This document shows positions 1 to 9,836 of a DNA stretch of 64,000 nt, in pieces. The position numbers and the translations under genes are program-made. Below the pieces are notes generated by a model, which ran no database searches, was not told where the DNA came from, and worked only from the letters and a program-made list of their open reading frames with translations. Position 1 is the first letter of the stretch; every line of letters begins with the position of its first letter. Source of the stretch: Variovorax paradoxus (GTDB taxonomy: Bacteria > Pseudomonadota > Gammaproteobacteria > Burkholderiales > Burkholderiaceae_C). The stretch covers positions 434,001-498,000 of the forward strand of contig NZ_LR743507.1 of the NCBI RefSeq assembly GCF_902712855.1, given 5' to 3'.

Positions 1-1081
<1,081 letters not shown>

Positions 1082-1082
1082 A

Positions 1083-1160
1083 CTCGCCCCCAGGCTTCGC
1101 GCACTTCGTGTCGCTTCGCCAACCCCTCACCGGGGGCGGGCCGGCCGCTTCGGGCGGCCG
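1083..1160 (+). repeat. Stop-proximal dispersed repeat (partial copy) plus hairpin
   Basis: Begins two bases after the dbpA stop. The first half (1085-1116) matches the unit seen at 56.6-56.8 kb and 60.3 kb, read in the same sense relative to the gene it follows. It contains an imperfect hairpin, GCGCAC-TTC-GTGTCGC with one bulged base. A 7-bp stem (CGGCCGC/GCGGCCG, 1142-1160) follows. There is no T-run, so intrinsic termination is uncertain. It sits between convergent dbpA and the MATE gene. Confidence 0.6.
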
Positions 1161-1173
1161 TGCGCGGCGGCCC

Positions 1174-2640
1174 TCACGAAGATGCGGCACCTTTGGGAAC
1201 CGGTTGCGGTGTGGTCAAGGCAGCGGCGTCCGCATGCGCCGACGTCGGCGCCACCGGCGCATCGAGCGCCGGGGCCGTCGCTGCCGGGATCTCCTGCCGC
1301 GCCAGCTTCTCGGCCAGCCGGAACGCCACCACCACCGCCAGCAGGCCGAAGATCGACGAGCCCACGGCCTGGCCGATCAGCACGCCGCTGGCGCCGTGGT
1401 GCGAGCCCCACCATGCGAACGGGATGGTGCCCATCGTGGCGCGCCCCCAGTTGAAGCCGGTCGACAGCAGCGGATGCCCGAGGTTGTTGAACGATGCGTT
1501 CGCCACGAACAGTCCGCCAGCGAAGAAGAAGCTCGGCGCCAGCCAGCTGCAGAACAGCGAGATCAGTTCGGCCGCCAGCCCGTCCGCGGAGAATGCGCGG
1601 ATCAGCACCCCCTGGCTCAACGCCAGCACCAGCCACGCCACCGCGACCGACGCCACCATGAACAGCAGGCTGTCGCGCAGCGCCTGCTGCACGCGCCGGT
1701 ACTGGCCTGCGCCCAGGTTCTGCGCCAGGATCGGACCGACCGCACCGCTGAGCGCGTAGACCAGGCCGAAGGCCACCGGCGTCAGACGGTCGATGGTGGC
1801 CGCGCCCGCCACCGCGGAGGGCCCGAACTGCGCCACCGAATGCGTGACGAAGGCCGCGCCCACCGGCGTGGCCAGGTTGGTCAGCACCGCCGGGCCCGCG
1901 ACGGTGCCGAGCGCGCGGGCATCGCCGGCCAGTCGCGACGCGTCGAACGGCCCGAGCATGCGGTGCTTCACCATCACGCCGTGCAGCCCGATGCCCGCGA
2001 GCACCAGCCGCGAGACCACCGCGCTGATGGCCGCGCCGTCGAGCCCCAGCCCGAAGCCGAAGATCAGGATCGGGTCGAGCACCGCCGTCACGAAGGCGGC
2101 GGCGAGGGTCACGGTCATGGAGCGGCGCGCGTCGCCGATCGAGCGCAGGAGTGCCGAGGTCGCCATGCCGATGCCCAGCAGCGGCAGCGTGTGCACCGTG
2201 ACCGAGAGATAGCGCTGCGCGAGCCGCGCGGTCTCACCGTGCGCGCCGAGCGCCTGCAGCGCCGGGTGCAGGAAGAAGAACGTGCCCGTGCCCACGACCA
2301 CCGACAGCACCGTCATCAGCACGAGGCTCGACGTGCCGATGCGCCGCGCGTCGGCCGTGCGGCCCGCGCCCACGGTGCGCGACACCACCGCAGCGATGCC
2401 GATGGTCAGCCCGATGCACAGCGAGGCATGGAAGAAGCCCACCACGCCCGCGAACCCGACCGCCGCGGCGGTCTCCTTCTCACCGAGCAGCGAGATGTAG
2501 AACAGGTTGATCAGGTCGACCGCGAACACCGCGATCAGGCCGACGGCGCCCGTGCCCGCCATGACGCAGACATGACGCAGCAGCGAGCCCGAAACGAATC
2601 GCGGGCGCTCGACACCGCCCGCTGTTTCGGTTATTGGCAT
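1174..2640 (-). CDS. MATE family efflux transporter
   Basis: Inner-membrane exporter of the MATE family, which uses H+ or Na+ gradients to expel cationic drugs or metabolites. At 488 residues it is somewhat longer than typical members (about 440-470). It shows twelve hydrophobic segments in two similar halves, for example the stretches around VGFAGVVGFFHASLCIG and LTPVAFGLVYALSGAVGPI. The ATG at 2640 has AAGGA seven bases upstream. The C-terminal ~25 residues are Ala/Pro-rich and not membrane-like. It is monocistronic and convergent with dbpA. The substrate cannot be told from sequence. Confidence 0.85.
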   Translation of the reverse strand: MPITETAGGVERPRFVSGSLLRHVCVMAGTGAVGLIAVFAVDLINLFYISLLGEKETAAAVGFAGVVGFFHASLCIGLTIGIAAVVSRTVGAGRTADARRIGTSSLVLMTVLSVVVGTGTFFFLHPALQALGAHGETARLAQRYLSVTVHTLPLLGIGMATSALLRSIGDARRSMTVTLAAAFVTAVLDPILIFGFGLGLDGAAISAVVSRLVLAGIGLHGVMVKHRMLGPFDASRLAGDARALGTVAGPAVLTNLATPVGAAFVTHSVAQFGPSAVAGAATIDRLTPVAFGLVYALSGAVGPILAQNLGAGQYRRVQQALRDSLLFMVASVAVAWLVLALSQGVLIRAFSADGLAAELISLFCSWLAPSFFFAGGLFVANASFNNLGHPLLSTGFNWGRATMGTIPFAWWGSHHGASGVLIGQAVGSSIFGLLAVVVAFRLAEKLARQEIPAATAPALDAPVAPTSAHADAAALTTPQPVPKGAASS

Positions 2641-2700
2641 GTGAAATCCTTGAATGTGGCCTAATTGCGGGTCCGAACATTACTTTTACCCGAGCTTTTC

Positions 2701-2871
2701 ATGCCCAAGACATTCCGTACCGAAGCCGAACGCGTTGCCACCCCGAAGCCGACGCCCCTGCCCGGCTACACCGTGCCTCGCTCCGGTGGCGGCCAGAAGG
2801 TCAGCCTCGAACGCGGCACCGCAACGCGCAGCAAGAAGAACCCCGGCAAGCGCGCCAAGAAGGGCGGCTGA
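2701..2871 (+). CDS. Small basic protein of unknown function (56 aa)
   Basis: The ATG at 2701 opens MPKTFRTEAERVATP and the frame ends in a lysine-rich tail (RSKKNPGKRAKKGG). It has no cysteine, no signal peptide and no membrane segment, so a cytoplasmic nucleic-acid- or ribosome-associated protein is a reasonable guess but only a guess. An upstream in-frame start at 2665 would add 12 hydrophobic residues that do not fit the rest. The gene is followed within 31 bp by a clean intrinsic terminator, which supports a real short transcript. I do not recognise the family. Confidence 0.65.
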   Translation: MPKTFRTEAERVATPKPTPLPGYTVPRSGGGQKVSLERGTATRSKKNPGKRAKKGG

Positions 2872-2901
2872 TCCGGCCCCCGGCTTTTCGGAGCCACGAC
2901 G

Positions 2902-2924
2902 AACGCGCCCCAGGGCGCGTTTTG
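2902..2924 (+). terminator. Intrinsic terminator after the 56-aa gene
   Basis: An 8-bp stem AACGCGCC/GGCGCGTT with a CCAG loop runs into TTTTG. It lies 30 bp after the stop of the small basic gene and about 30 bp before the next start, so it separates the two transcription units. Confidence 0.75.
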
Positions 2925-2953
2925 TCATTGGAGACTGCCCTGAAAGTGCTGCG

Positions 2954-3277
2954 ATGTCCGACGACAACCAGATCCTGATCCCGCCCTCGTTCTTCGCCAT
3001 CTACACCGACGCGCGCCAGCGGCTGAGCGAACCGATCGACGTGGTGCGCGCGCGCTACGAGATCTGCGAAGACCTGGCGAACCACCTCGTGGGCCATGCC
3101 CAGATCCAGCACCACACCGAGGTGCCGGTCGAAGAAGAGATCCTGCGGCGCATCCACGCCGGGCTGAGCGCGGCCGAATCGGGCGTGTCGGCGGGCGAGG
3201 CGACGTGGATCGTGCAGCGGCTGGCCGAGCTGCTCGGCTGGGGCGGGCCGCAGCAGCACGAACACGCCGGCGACTGA
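2954..3277 (+). CDS. Conserved hypothetical protein (107 aa)
   Basis: Starts at ATG 2954 (MSDDNQILIPPSFFAIY) and is predicted helical and cytoplasmic, without signal or membrane segments. Charged helical blocks (RYEICEDLANHLVGHAQ and VEEEILRRIHAGLSA) precede an amphipathic C-terminal helix with tryptophans (WIVQRLAELLGWG). From memory, similar short proteins in Comamonadaceae carry an unhelpful ATPase/chaperone label, but no Walker motif is visible here, so I do not adopt it. It lies between the terminator at 2902-2924 and the end of the broken LysR gene. Confidence 0.65.
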   Translation: MSDDNQILIPPSFFAIYTDARQRLSEPIDVVRARYEICEDLANHLVGHAQIQHHTEVPVEEEILRRIHAGLSAAESGVSAGEATWIVQRLAELLGWGGPQQHEHAGD

Positions 3278-3317
3278 GCCGCGATTCCGGGCGCGCCCAA
3301 CGCCCAGCACCGAACGC

Positions 3318-4198
3318 TCAACGCCCCGCGAAGCGCTCCATCAGGAAGTCGACGAAGACCCGCGTCTTCGCCGCCAAGTGGCGCGACGGATAGACCGCAT
3401 ACACCGGCGTGCGGTCCGCCTCCCAGTCTTCCAGCACCGCCTCCAGCCGGCCGTCGGCCAGCTCGCCCTGGACATAGATGCGCGGGATCAGGCTCAGCCC
3501 AAAGCCCGCGAGCAGCGCGTCGCGCACCGCGATGCTCGAGCTGACCTTGTAGCGCCCGTCGACCGGTATCGCCACGCTGCGTCCGGCCCGCGTGAAGGTC
3601 CACCTGTTCGCATGGCCCGAGAGCGTGAACTGCACGCATTCGTGCGTCCGCAGGTCTTCCGGCTGCACGGGCCGGCCGCCCGCGGCGAAATAGCCGGGCG
3701 CGCCGCACAGCACATGGGTCAGGGTCATGAGCTCGCGCGCGACGAGGCTCGAGTCCTCGAGCCGGTCGCTGCCGCGGATGGCAAGGTCGTAGCCCTCGCC
3801 GATCAGGTCGGTGCGGCTGTCCTGCAGGTCCAGCTCGAGCCGCAGGTTCGGATAGCGCGCCATGAAATGGCCGGCGACAAGAGCGTGAGCGCGAAGGTCA
3901 GCGGCGCGCTCACGCGCAGCACGCCGCCGGGGCTGCTGCCCATGGGCGCGAGCGCGGCGTCGGCCTCGCCCAGGTCGTCGAGGATGCGCGACAGGCGCTC
4001 GAAGTAGGCGGCGCCCGCTTCCGTCAGGCTCATCTGCCGCGTGGTCCGGTTGATGAGCCGCACCTTCAGGTGCGCCTCCAGTTCCGCGATGTTCTTGCTG
4101 ACGGCGGCGGCCGAGAGCCCCATCTGCCGCGCGGCGCCGGCGAAGCTGCCGACGGCGGCGGTGGTGCGGAAGACCCTGAGGGCGGTGAAATGGTCCAT
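3318..4198 (-). pseudogene. LysR family regulator, frameshifted
   Basis: Two overlapping frames together make one LysR protein. The N-terminal piece (start ATG 4198, MDHFTALRVF) carries the winged helix-turn-helix (SFAGAARQMGLSAAAVSKNIAELE) and the start of the effector domain up to LTLLSPAI. The remainder, from FMARYPNLRLELDLQDSRTD to the stop at 3318, continues in another frame. The break is at about 3864-3870 beside an AAA run; restoring one base would give a continuous protein of about 293 residues. It faces the EamA exporter gene, which it would normally regulate. Either a real inactivation or a one-base sequencing error. Confidence 0.8.
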
Positions 4199-4293
4199 GG
4201 ACGTGCGGCGCACCGCCATTGGCGACTGCTGGTAAATGATCAATTCATTATTCGAACATTCACAACCACTGGTCAATTGCCTAGATTCTGACC

Positions 4294-5190
4294 ATGACCC
4301 GCCGAACCACCGACGTCCTGCTCACCGCGACCGCGCCCACGGTCTGGGGCAGCACCTACATCGTCACCACCGAGCTGCTGCCCGCCAACTACCCGCTGAC
4401 GGTGGCGCTGCTGCGCGCGCTGCCCGCGGGCCTGCTGCTGCTCCTGGTCGTGCGGCAGCTGCCCGCTCGCGCATGGTGGGGGCGCATCTTCCTGCTGGGC
4501 GGGCTGAACTTCTCGGTGCTGTGGGCCATGCTCTTCCTCGCGGCCTATCGCCTGCCGGGCGGCGTGGCGGCCACCATCACCTCGGTGCAGCCGCTGCTGG
4601 TGGTGTTCCTGGCGGGCGCGTTTCTCGGCGCGCGGGTGCGCGCGCTGTCCGTGGTGGCGGCGGCGATCGGCATCGGCGGCGTGGCGCTGCTGGTGCTCAC
4701 GCCGGACGCGGCGCTCGACGCCCCTGGCGTTGCCGCGGCCGTGGCCGCCGCCGTGTCGATGGCGTTCGGCACCGTGCTGAGCCGCCGCTGGCAGCCGCCG
4801 GTGTCGGCACTCGCCTTCACCGCCTGGCAACTCACCGCGGGCGGCCTGCTGCTGCTGCCGTTTGCGCTGCTGCTGGAACCGCCGCTGCCCGCGCTCACGC
4901 TACACAACTGGATCGGCTTCGGCTGGCTCGGCCTGGTCGGCGCCGCGCTGACCTACATCGTGTGGTTCCGCGGCGTGGGCCGGCTGGAGCCGTCCGCGAT
5001 CGCGCCGATGGCCTTCCTGAGCCCGGTGACGGCAGTGATCCTGGGCTGGGCGCTGCTGGGGCAGGCGCTGTCGGCATGGCAGGTGACGGGCATCGCCATC
5101 GTCCTTGCCAGCATCTGGCTGAGCCAGCTTGCGCAGCGCGGCGCGGCCCCTTTGGCGCGGCCGGCAGCGGTGGCGCGTCAGGCCGGCTGA
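4294..5190 (+). CDS. EamA (DMT superfamily) transporter
   Basis: A 298-residue inner-membrane protein with ten hydrophobic segments arranged as two EamA repeats (about residues 8-135 and 145-285). This is the usual size for RhaT/YdcZ-like metabolite exporters. The N-terminal TVWGSTYIVTTELLP and the glycine-rich GAALTYIVWFRGVGRLEPS are typical of the family. It is divergent from the damaged LysR gene across a 95-bp AT-richer spacer (4199-4293), the classic arrangement for an autoregulated LysR/exporter pair. Its last 13 bases overlap the tail of the convergent desaturase gene. Substrate unknown. Confidence 0.85.
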   Translation: MTRRTTDVLLTATAPTVWGSTYIVTTELLPANYPLTVALLRALPAGLLLLLVVRQLPARAWWGRIFLLGGLNFSVLWAMLFLAAYRLPGGVAATITSVQPLLVVFLAGAFLGARVRALSVVAAAIGIGGVALLVLTPDAALDAPGVAAAVAAAVSMAFGTVLSRRWQPPVSALAFTAWQLTAGGLLLLPFALLLEPPLPALTLHNWIGFGWLGLVGAALTYIVWFRGVGRLEPSAIAPMAFLSPVTAVILGWALLGQALSAWQVTGIAIVLASIWLSQLAQRGAAPLARPAAVARQAG

Positions 5191-6116
5191 GCCGCAGGCG
5201 AGGTGGCGCGCCGGAGCAGGCTCAGGTAGCCGGGCTGCACTTCCATCCGCGCCGTCGCGCCCCGGCGTTGCAGCAGCCGGTGCGCCTTCGGCAGCGCCCA
5301 GCAGGGCAGGCCGGTGAACATGTGGTGCTCGCAGTGGTAGTTGACCCAGTAGGGCGCCACCAGCAGGCGTTCGAGCCAGCCGGCGTGCGTGGTGCGGGCC
5401 TGTCGCATCGGATCGGCCTCGTTCTGCGCCACCAGCGCATGCTCGGCGATGTTGCGCACGCGGCTCACCAGCGGCAGCCAGGTGGCCATGGGCAGCAGCC
5501 ACATCAGGAGCCACGCCCACCCATGGCCCGCGAGGGCGAAGGCAGCGAAGCCGAGGCCGTTGGCAACGAGGAAGCGCCTGTCCTTCGCCAGCTCGCGGCC
5601 GAACACTTTCAGCGCCGATTCACCCGGCGCACGCTTGCGGATGCCCTCGGCGACGTGACCGAAGCGCTGCTTGTAGAAGGTCTGTCCGCTCAGGTCGCGC
5701 ACCACCTTGCGCCACATCGACGCCCGCGTGATGGGAAAGGGCGCCGACAGCACCAGGTCGGGGTCTTCGGTCTGCTGCACGAAGCGGTGGTGCTGCAGGT
5801 GGTACGGCCGGTAGTCGCGCAGCGTCGACGAGCACAGCCAGTGGCCCACCCAGTCGTTGACCTTGCGGTTGCGGTGCAGGCCCGCATGCGCCGCGTCGTG
5901 CATGAGGATGAACAACCCCAGCTGCCGCGCGCCGACGATCGGCACCATCAGCGGCACGGTCCACGGCCACGCGATGCCCACCAGCATCGCCGCGCCGATG
6001 GTGCCCCAGCAGTGCGCCACCAGCCAGAGCCCCCTCCACGAGGAGCGGGCGGTGAGCGATTGCCACTCTTGCGTGCTGAAGAAGTCCTGGGGTTGGGCGC
6101 GGGGTGCGACGGCCAT
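5178..6116 (-). CDS. Fatty acid desaturase family protein
   Basis: A di-iron membrane desaturase or hydroxylase of about 312 residues. The three histidine boxes are present: HDAAHAG, HLQHHRF and HCEHHMF, separated by hydrophobic helices. The last box is followed by GLPCWALPKAHRLL, as in fatty-acyl and carotenoid-type desaturases. I place the start at ATG 6116 (MAVAPRAQPQDFF); an upstream GTG at 6152 would add 12 arginine-rich residues. The substrate is not determinable. The C-terminus overlaps the end of the EamA gene on the other strand. Confidence 0.85.
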   Translation of the reverse strand: MAVAPRAQPQDFFSTQEWQSLTARSSWRGLWLVAHCWGTIGAAMLVGIAWPWTVPLMVPIVGARQLGLFILMHDAAHAGLHRNRKVNDWVGHWLCSSTLRDYRPYHLQHHRFVQQTEDPDLVLSAPFPITRASMWRKVVRDLSGQTFYKQRFGHVAEGIRKRAPGESALKVFGRELAKDRRFLVANGLGFAAFALAGHGWAWLLMWLLPMATWLPLVSRVRNIAEHALVAQNEADPMRQARTTHAGWLERLLVAPYWVNYHCEHHMFTGLPCWALPKAHRLLQRRGATARMEVQPGYLSLLRRATSPAAQPA

Positions 6117-6232
6117 GCGGTCCAGTATGCGCCGGCGCACCGGCCGGAACACGCGGAATTGCCCGGGGTGCGGGGTGCAGCCATGGGCAGAATCGCGCAG
6201 CCCCGGCCCCCTCGCCCGGGAAGGACCTCGCC

Positions 6233-6454
6233 ATGCCCCTCGTGACCATCCGCCTCGCGCGCCGCGATCCCCCTGCCTCGAAGGAACAGAAGGCCGCGCT
6301 CATCGCCGGCGCCACGAAGCTGATGCAGGACGTGCTGGGCAAGCGGCCGGAAGACGTGACCGTGCTGATCGACGAGATCGACCCCGACAACTGGGGCCAG
6401 GGCGGCGAAAGCGCGACGGTGCTGAGGCAGCGCCGGCGCGAGGCCGGCGGCTAG
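6233..6454 (+). CDS. 4-oxalocrotonate tautomerase family protein
   Basis: A 73-residue protein starting MPLVTIRLARRD. After Met removal, Pro1 would be the catalytic base that defines the tautomerase superfamily. Residues 40-60 (KRPEDVTVLIDEIDPDNWGQGG) match the usual beta-strand and WG segment of the fold. Such enzymes interconvert enol and keto acids or dehalogenate small acids, and the exact substrate varies. It stands alone and is convergent with the hydroxyproline operon, 6 bp from the GntR gene end. Confidence 0.83.
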   Translation: MPLVTIRLARRDPPASKEQKAALIAGATKLMQDVLGKRPEDVTVLIDEIDPDNWGQGGESATVLRQRRREAGG

Positions 6455-6460
6455 GGCGCA

Positions 6461-7171
6461 CTACTTGTCGATGATCTTGCGCGCGAAGACTTCGAGGTAG
6501 TCCATCAGCCGCTCGGCGCCCGCGATGGCCGCGGCCTCGTCGCCGGTGGCGATGCCCTGCGCCAGCTCGAGGTGTGCGTTGGCGCCCTCGACGATCTCGC
6601 CCTCGTGCTGATACGCGTACCAGAAGCGCCGGCACTGCACGATCGGCGGGATCACGGCGCGCACCGCCGAGTCGTTATGGCTGGCCTGGTGGTTGACGAG
6701 GTCGAGCGCGTGGTCGGCGCGCATGTAGTCGGTGAGATCGCCGCGGCCCGCCGCCTCGACCATCGCCTGCGCGCAGCGGACGATGTCGGTGCGTTGCTGC
6801 ACCGTGGCGCGGCGCGCCGAGCAGGCGGCAATGAGCCGCTCGAGCACGCGCCGGGTCTGGATCACGTCGAGGTGGTCGGCCAAGTCGATCGCCGACACCA
6901 GCAGGCCGCGGCGCGGCTGCTGCACGATGAGGCCGATGGACACCATGCGCATCAGCGCCTCGCGCACCGGCGTGCGGCCCAACCCGGTACGGTCGGCCAG
7001 CTCGGCCTCGACGATCTGCCCGCCGGGCTGCAGCTGCAGGGTCGACAGCAGCGCCTCGATGGCGTCGTAGGCCACGTCGGCGGCGCGGCGCTTGGGGCGA
7101 GGGCGGGAGTCGGTCTTCGGGGCGGCCATGGTCTCGGGTTGCGGGTACGGATGCGGATTCGGCGTCGTCAT
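6461..7171 (-). CDS. GntR family regulator (FCD type), last gene of the hydroxyproline operon
   Basis: A 236-residue repressor-type protein. It has a winged helix-turn-helix at about residues 30-95 (ADVAYDAIEALL, then AELADRTGLGRTPVREALMRM) and an all-helical FCD effector domain in the second half, with its histidine/aspartate metal or ligand pocket (DYMRADHALDLV). The start ATG at 7171 overlaps the stop of the upstream oxidoreductase by 4 bp, so it is translationally coupled to the operon. Family knowledge suggests it senses a pathway intermediate and represses its own operon. A candidate operator lies at 12950-12964. Confidence 0.85.
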   Translation of the reverse strand: MTTPNPHPYPQPETMAAPKTDSRPRPKRRAADVAYDAIEALLSTLQLQPGGQIVEAELADRTGLGRTPVREALMRMVSIGLIVQQPRRGLLVSAIDLADHLDVIQTRRVLERLIAACSARRATVQQRTDIVRCAQAMVEAAGRGDLTDYMRADHALDLVNHQASHNDSAVRAVIPPIVQCRRFWYAYQHEGEIVEGANAHLELAQGIATGDEAAAIAGAERLMDYLEVFARKIIDK

Positions 7172-8457
7172 TGTCGGGCGTCGCCGTCGCCGGCAAGGCC
7201 CGCGAGTGTCGCGATGCGGACCGGCGACAGCGGCGGGCGCGGCACGGGCGGCGTCCAGCCGAACAGGAACTGCGCCGCATCGCCGCACACGCGGCCCTGG
7301 CAGGCGCCCATGCCGCAGCGGCGGTGCAGCTTGGCGTCGGTCCAGCCGCTGCAGGCCGACAGCGCGGACAACGGCACGTCCTCGCAGCGGCACACGAGCG
7401 TGTCGGGCCGCGCCATCGACCGGAGATCGGGCGCCAGCGCGAAGCTGCGGTGCAGTTGCGCGGCAAAGGCGTCCCAGCGGGCGCGCTCGCCTTCATGCGC
7501 CCTGGCTGCGCGCTCGTTGCCGACCGCCGCGTGGCCGGCGATGGTGCCTTGTGCGAGCGCGCGTTCGCTGCCGCCGAAGCCGGTGCATTCGCCGGCGGCG
7601 TAGATGCCGGGCACGCTGGTGGCCTGCAGGGCATCGACCGACAGGGCCTGCCCACCGGGCGCACGACGGAGCGCGCAACCGAGCAGCTGGCCGAGCTGCG
7701 TGTTGGGCGTGAGGCCGAAGCCGCAGGCGACGCGATCGCATGCGATCCCGACCTCGCGACCGCGTTGCAGCAGCCGCACCGATTCGACCTGCGTGGTGCC
7801 CTGCGCCGAGACGACGCGCGCCGAGGTGCGGTACTGCGCGTCGGCCAGCGCAAGGGCCTGGGCCGCCTTGCCGGGCCAGCGCACGAGGCTGGCGCCGAAG
7901 GCCGCGACCGACGCGAAGGACGCCTGCTCCGCGATGCGCAGCACCTTCGCGCCCGCGGCGCGCGCAGTGGCCGCGGCGGCCAGCAGCAGCGGCCCGCTGC
8001 CGGCAATGACGACGCGCTCCCCAGCGACCGGCAAGCCCGCCTTGACCAGCGCCTGCAGCCCGCCCGCACCCGTCACGCCGGGCAGCGTCCAGCCGGGAAA
8101 GGGCAGCAGCAGCTCGCGCGCGCCGGTGCAGGGAATGAGCCTGTTCCACCGCATGCGCGTGGCCTCGCCGGCGTCCTCGAGCAACAGTTCGCCGGATGCC
8201 GGTGCGGCGACCACGCGCGTGCCGCTGCGCATTCGGATGTTGGCGTGGCGCCCGAGCGCATCGCGCCATCGGCGTGCCGCCGGCGGCAACGCGGCACCGG
8301 GGCCGTCGCGCCAGATCTGTCCGCCCGGCGCGGGGTTGTCATCGATGACGACGACCGACGCGCCGCTGGGCGCGGCCGCCACCGCGGCGGCCATGCCGGC
8401 CGGGCCCGCGCCGACGATCAGCACGTCGCAATGGTCGTCCTGCACGGCGCGGTTCAT
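7168..8457 (-). CDS. NAD(P)/FAD-dependent oxidoreductase, D-hydroxyproline dehydrogenase alpha-type subunit
   Basis: A 429-residue flavoprotein with an N-terminal dinucleotide fold (DVLIVGAGPAGMAAAVAA), a second nucleotide-binding fold around GERVVIAGSGPLLLAAA, and a C-terminal BFD-like [2Fe-2S] segment (CRCEDVPL ... CGMGACQGRVCG). This HcnB-like layout is that of the large subunit of multi-component amino-acid dehydrogenases. ATG 8457 overlaps the stop of the small ferredoxin-like gene, and the stop overlaps the GntR start. With the 2Fe-2S and DAO-type proteins next to it, it should form the membrane- or quinone-linked D-hydroxyproline dehydrogenase. Confidence 0.85.
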   Translation of the reverse strand: MNRAVQDDHCDVLIVGAGPAGMAAAVAAAPSGASVVVIDDNPAPGGQIWRDGPGAALPPAARRWRDALGRHANIRMRSGTRVVAAPASGELLLEDAGEATRMRWNRLIPCTGARELLLPFPGWTLPGVTGAGGLQALVKAGLPVAGERVVIAGSGPLLLAAAATARAAGAKVLRIAEQASFASVAAFGASLVRWPGKAAQALALADAQYRTSARVVSAQGTTQVESVRLLQRGREVGIACDRVACGFGLTPNTQLGQLLGCALRRAPGGQALSVDALQATSVPGIYAAGECTGFGGSERALAQGTIAGHAAVGNERAARAHEGERARWDAFAAQLHRSFALAPDLRSMARPDTLVCRCEDVPLSALSACSGWTDAKLHRRCGMGACQGRVCGDAAQFLFGWTPPVPRPPLSPVRIATLAGLAGDGDARQ

Positions 8458-8702
8458 TCCGCCGTCTCCACGCGCATGCCTTCGGCGCACGCGGTCTGGC
8501 ACGCCAGGCGCCGCCGGCCGTCGACGAGCACGCGGCATTCCTGGCACACGCCCATGCCGCAGAACGGCGCGCGCGGCTGGCCGGTGACCGACGTGCGCGC
8601 CACGCCCATGCCGCCGGCCACGCGCAGCGCCGCCGCCACCGAGCTGCCGGCTTTCACGCGCACGAGATGGCCGTCGACATGCAGCAGGGTGTGGCCGCTC
8701 AC
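8454..8702 (-). CDS. (2Fe-2S)-binding protein, D-hydroxyproline dehydrogenase gamma-type subunit
   Basis: An 82-residue ferredoxin-fold protein with the cluster ligands in FCGMGVCQECRV and a later ACQT cysteine, as in HcnA-like subunits. The GTG start at 8702 is chosen because AAGGAG lies five bases upstream and no suitable ATG exists clear of the preceding gene. Its stop overlaps the ATG of the larger FAD subunit by 4 bp, which fits equimolar synthesis. It probably carries electrons between the two flavoproteins. Confidence 0.85.
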   Translation of the reverse strand: MSGHTLLHVDGHLVRVKAGSSVAAALRVAGGMGVARTSVTGQPRAPFCGMGVCQECRVLVDGRRRLACQTACAEGMRVETAE

Positions 8703-8712
8703 GCCATCTCCT

Positions 8713-9825
8713 TCAAGGCCGCAAGGCCGTGAAACCGCGCGGCGCATAGGGCGTCGCGTCGAAACCGGGCGCGCCGCCGGTCATCAGCGCCGCCAGCAGG
8801 TGCGCGCTGCCGGGCGCAGTGGTCACGCCCAGGCCCTCGTGGCCCACGGCAAGCCACAACCGTTCGCGCCACGGGTGCTTGCCGAGCAGCGGCAGCCCGT
8901 CGGGCGAGGCCGCGCGCATGCCGGTCCACGCGCGCACCGCGTTGAGGCCGGCGAGCCCCGGCAGGTAGTCGAGCGTGCGCCGCAGCATGCGCGCCAGCAT
9001 CGGCGCCTCGACCGCCGGATCGGTCGTGTCGAACTGGCGCGACGAGCCCACCAGCAGCTGCCCCGTGGGACGCGGCTGCACGTTGAAGGCGACCGAGTCG
9101 CCGTCGCTGTGGTGCGCGCTGGTGACGTAGCCGAGCTCGACGAGCTGGTGATGCACCGTGCCCGGATAGCGGTCGGTGATGAGCAGGTGTCCCTTCTTCG
9201 GGCGGATCGGCAGCTCGGGGCACAGCGTGGTCGCCTGGATGCCGTTGGCCAGCAGCACCTGCGGCGCGCTGCGGCGGCCGCCGTCCGACAGGCGCAACGT
9301 GCCGTCGTCCTCGATGGCCGCGACGGTCGCCTGCTCGACGCGGACCGATGCGGCGCCCTGCGCCAGCAGCCAGCGCGCCGCGTTCGGCGCATAGAGGATG
9401 CCGTCGCCCGGCACCTCGAGCGCGCCCGCGAGGCCCTTGCGCAGCGCGGGTTCGGCGGTCGCCAGCTCGCCGGCATCCAGCAGGCGGCTGTCGATGCCGT
9501 GCGCGTGCAGCCGCTGCTGCTTGCGCTCGGCCTCGGCCATCTCTTCGTCGTTGGCCGCGATCCACAGCGTGCCGCATGGGCTGTACGCACAGTCGTCGCT
9601 CATGCGTGGCGCCAGCGCGCGCCATTGCGCGACCGAACGGCGGCTGAGTTCGAGCTCTGCCGGGTTGTCGTCCATCACCACGAGGTGGCCCATGCCCGCG
9701 CCGGTGGCGCCGCCGATGCGCGCGTCGAGCACCAGCACGCGGGCGCCCGCCTGCGCGAGCGCCTGTGCGCAGGCCGCGCCGACGATGCCTGCGCCGATGA
9801 CGATCACATCCGCGTCCATGTCCAT
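8713..9825 (-). CDS. FAD-dependent oxidoreductase (DAO family), D-hydroxyproline dehydrogenase beta-type subunit
   Basis: A 370-residue glycine/D-amino-acid oxidase-like protein. The N-terminal Rossmann motif is VIVIGAGIVGAACAQALAQAG, starting about residue 6; the C-terminal substrate lobe includes TGMRAASPDGLPLLGKHP and GHEGLGVTTAPGSAHLLAAL. It should oxidise cis-4-hydroxy-D-proline to 1-pyrroline-4-hydroxy-2-carboxylate. ATG 9825 or 9819 are both possible. It follows the epimerase gene by 11 bp and precedes the 2Fe-2S gene by 10 bp, so the substrate is made by the neighbouring gene product. Confidence 0.87.
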   Translation of the reverse strand: MDMDADVIVIGAGIVGAACAQALAQAGARVLVLDARIGGATGAGMGHLVVMDDNPAELELSRRSVAQWRALAPRMSDDCAYSPCGTLWIAANDEEMAEAERKQQRLHAHGIDSRLLDAGELATAEPALRKGLAGALEVPGDGILYAPNAARWLLAQGAASVRVEQATVAAIEDDGTLRLSDGGRRSAPQVLLANGIQATTLCPELPIRPKKGHLLITDRYPGTVHHQLVELGYVTSAHHSDGDSVAFNVQPRPTGQLLVGSSRQFDTTDPAVEAPMLARMLRRTLDYLPGLAGLNAVRAWTGMRAASPDGLPLLGKHPWRERLWLAVGHEGLGVTTAPGSAHLLAALMTGGAPGFDATPYAPRGFTALRP

Positions 9826-9836
9826 GTCGCGCGATG

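Noticed and set aside
3318..4198. Programmed ribosomal frameshift in the LysR gene
   Set aside because: No slippery heptamer with downstream structure is evident, and LysR regulators are not known to use recoding; mutation or sequencing error is simpler.
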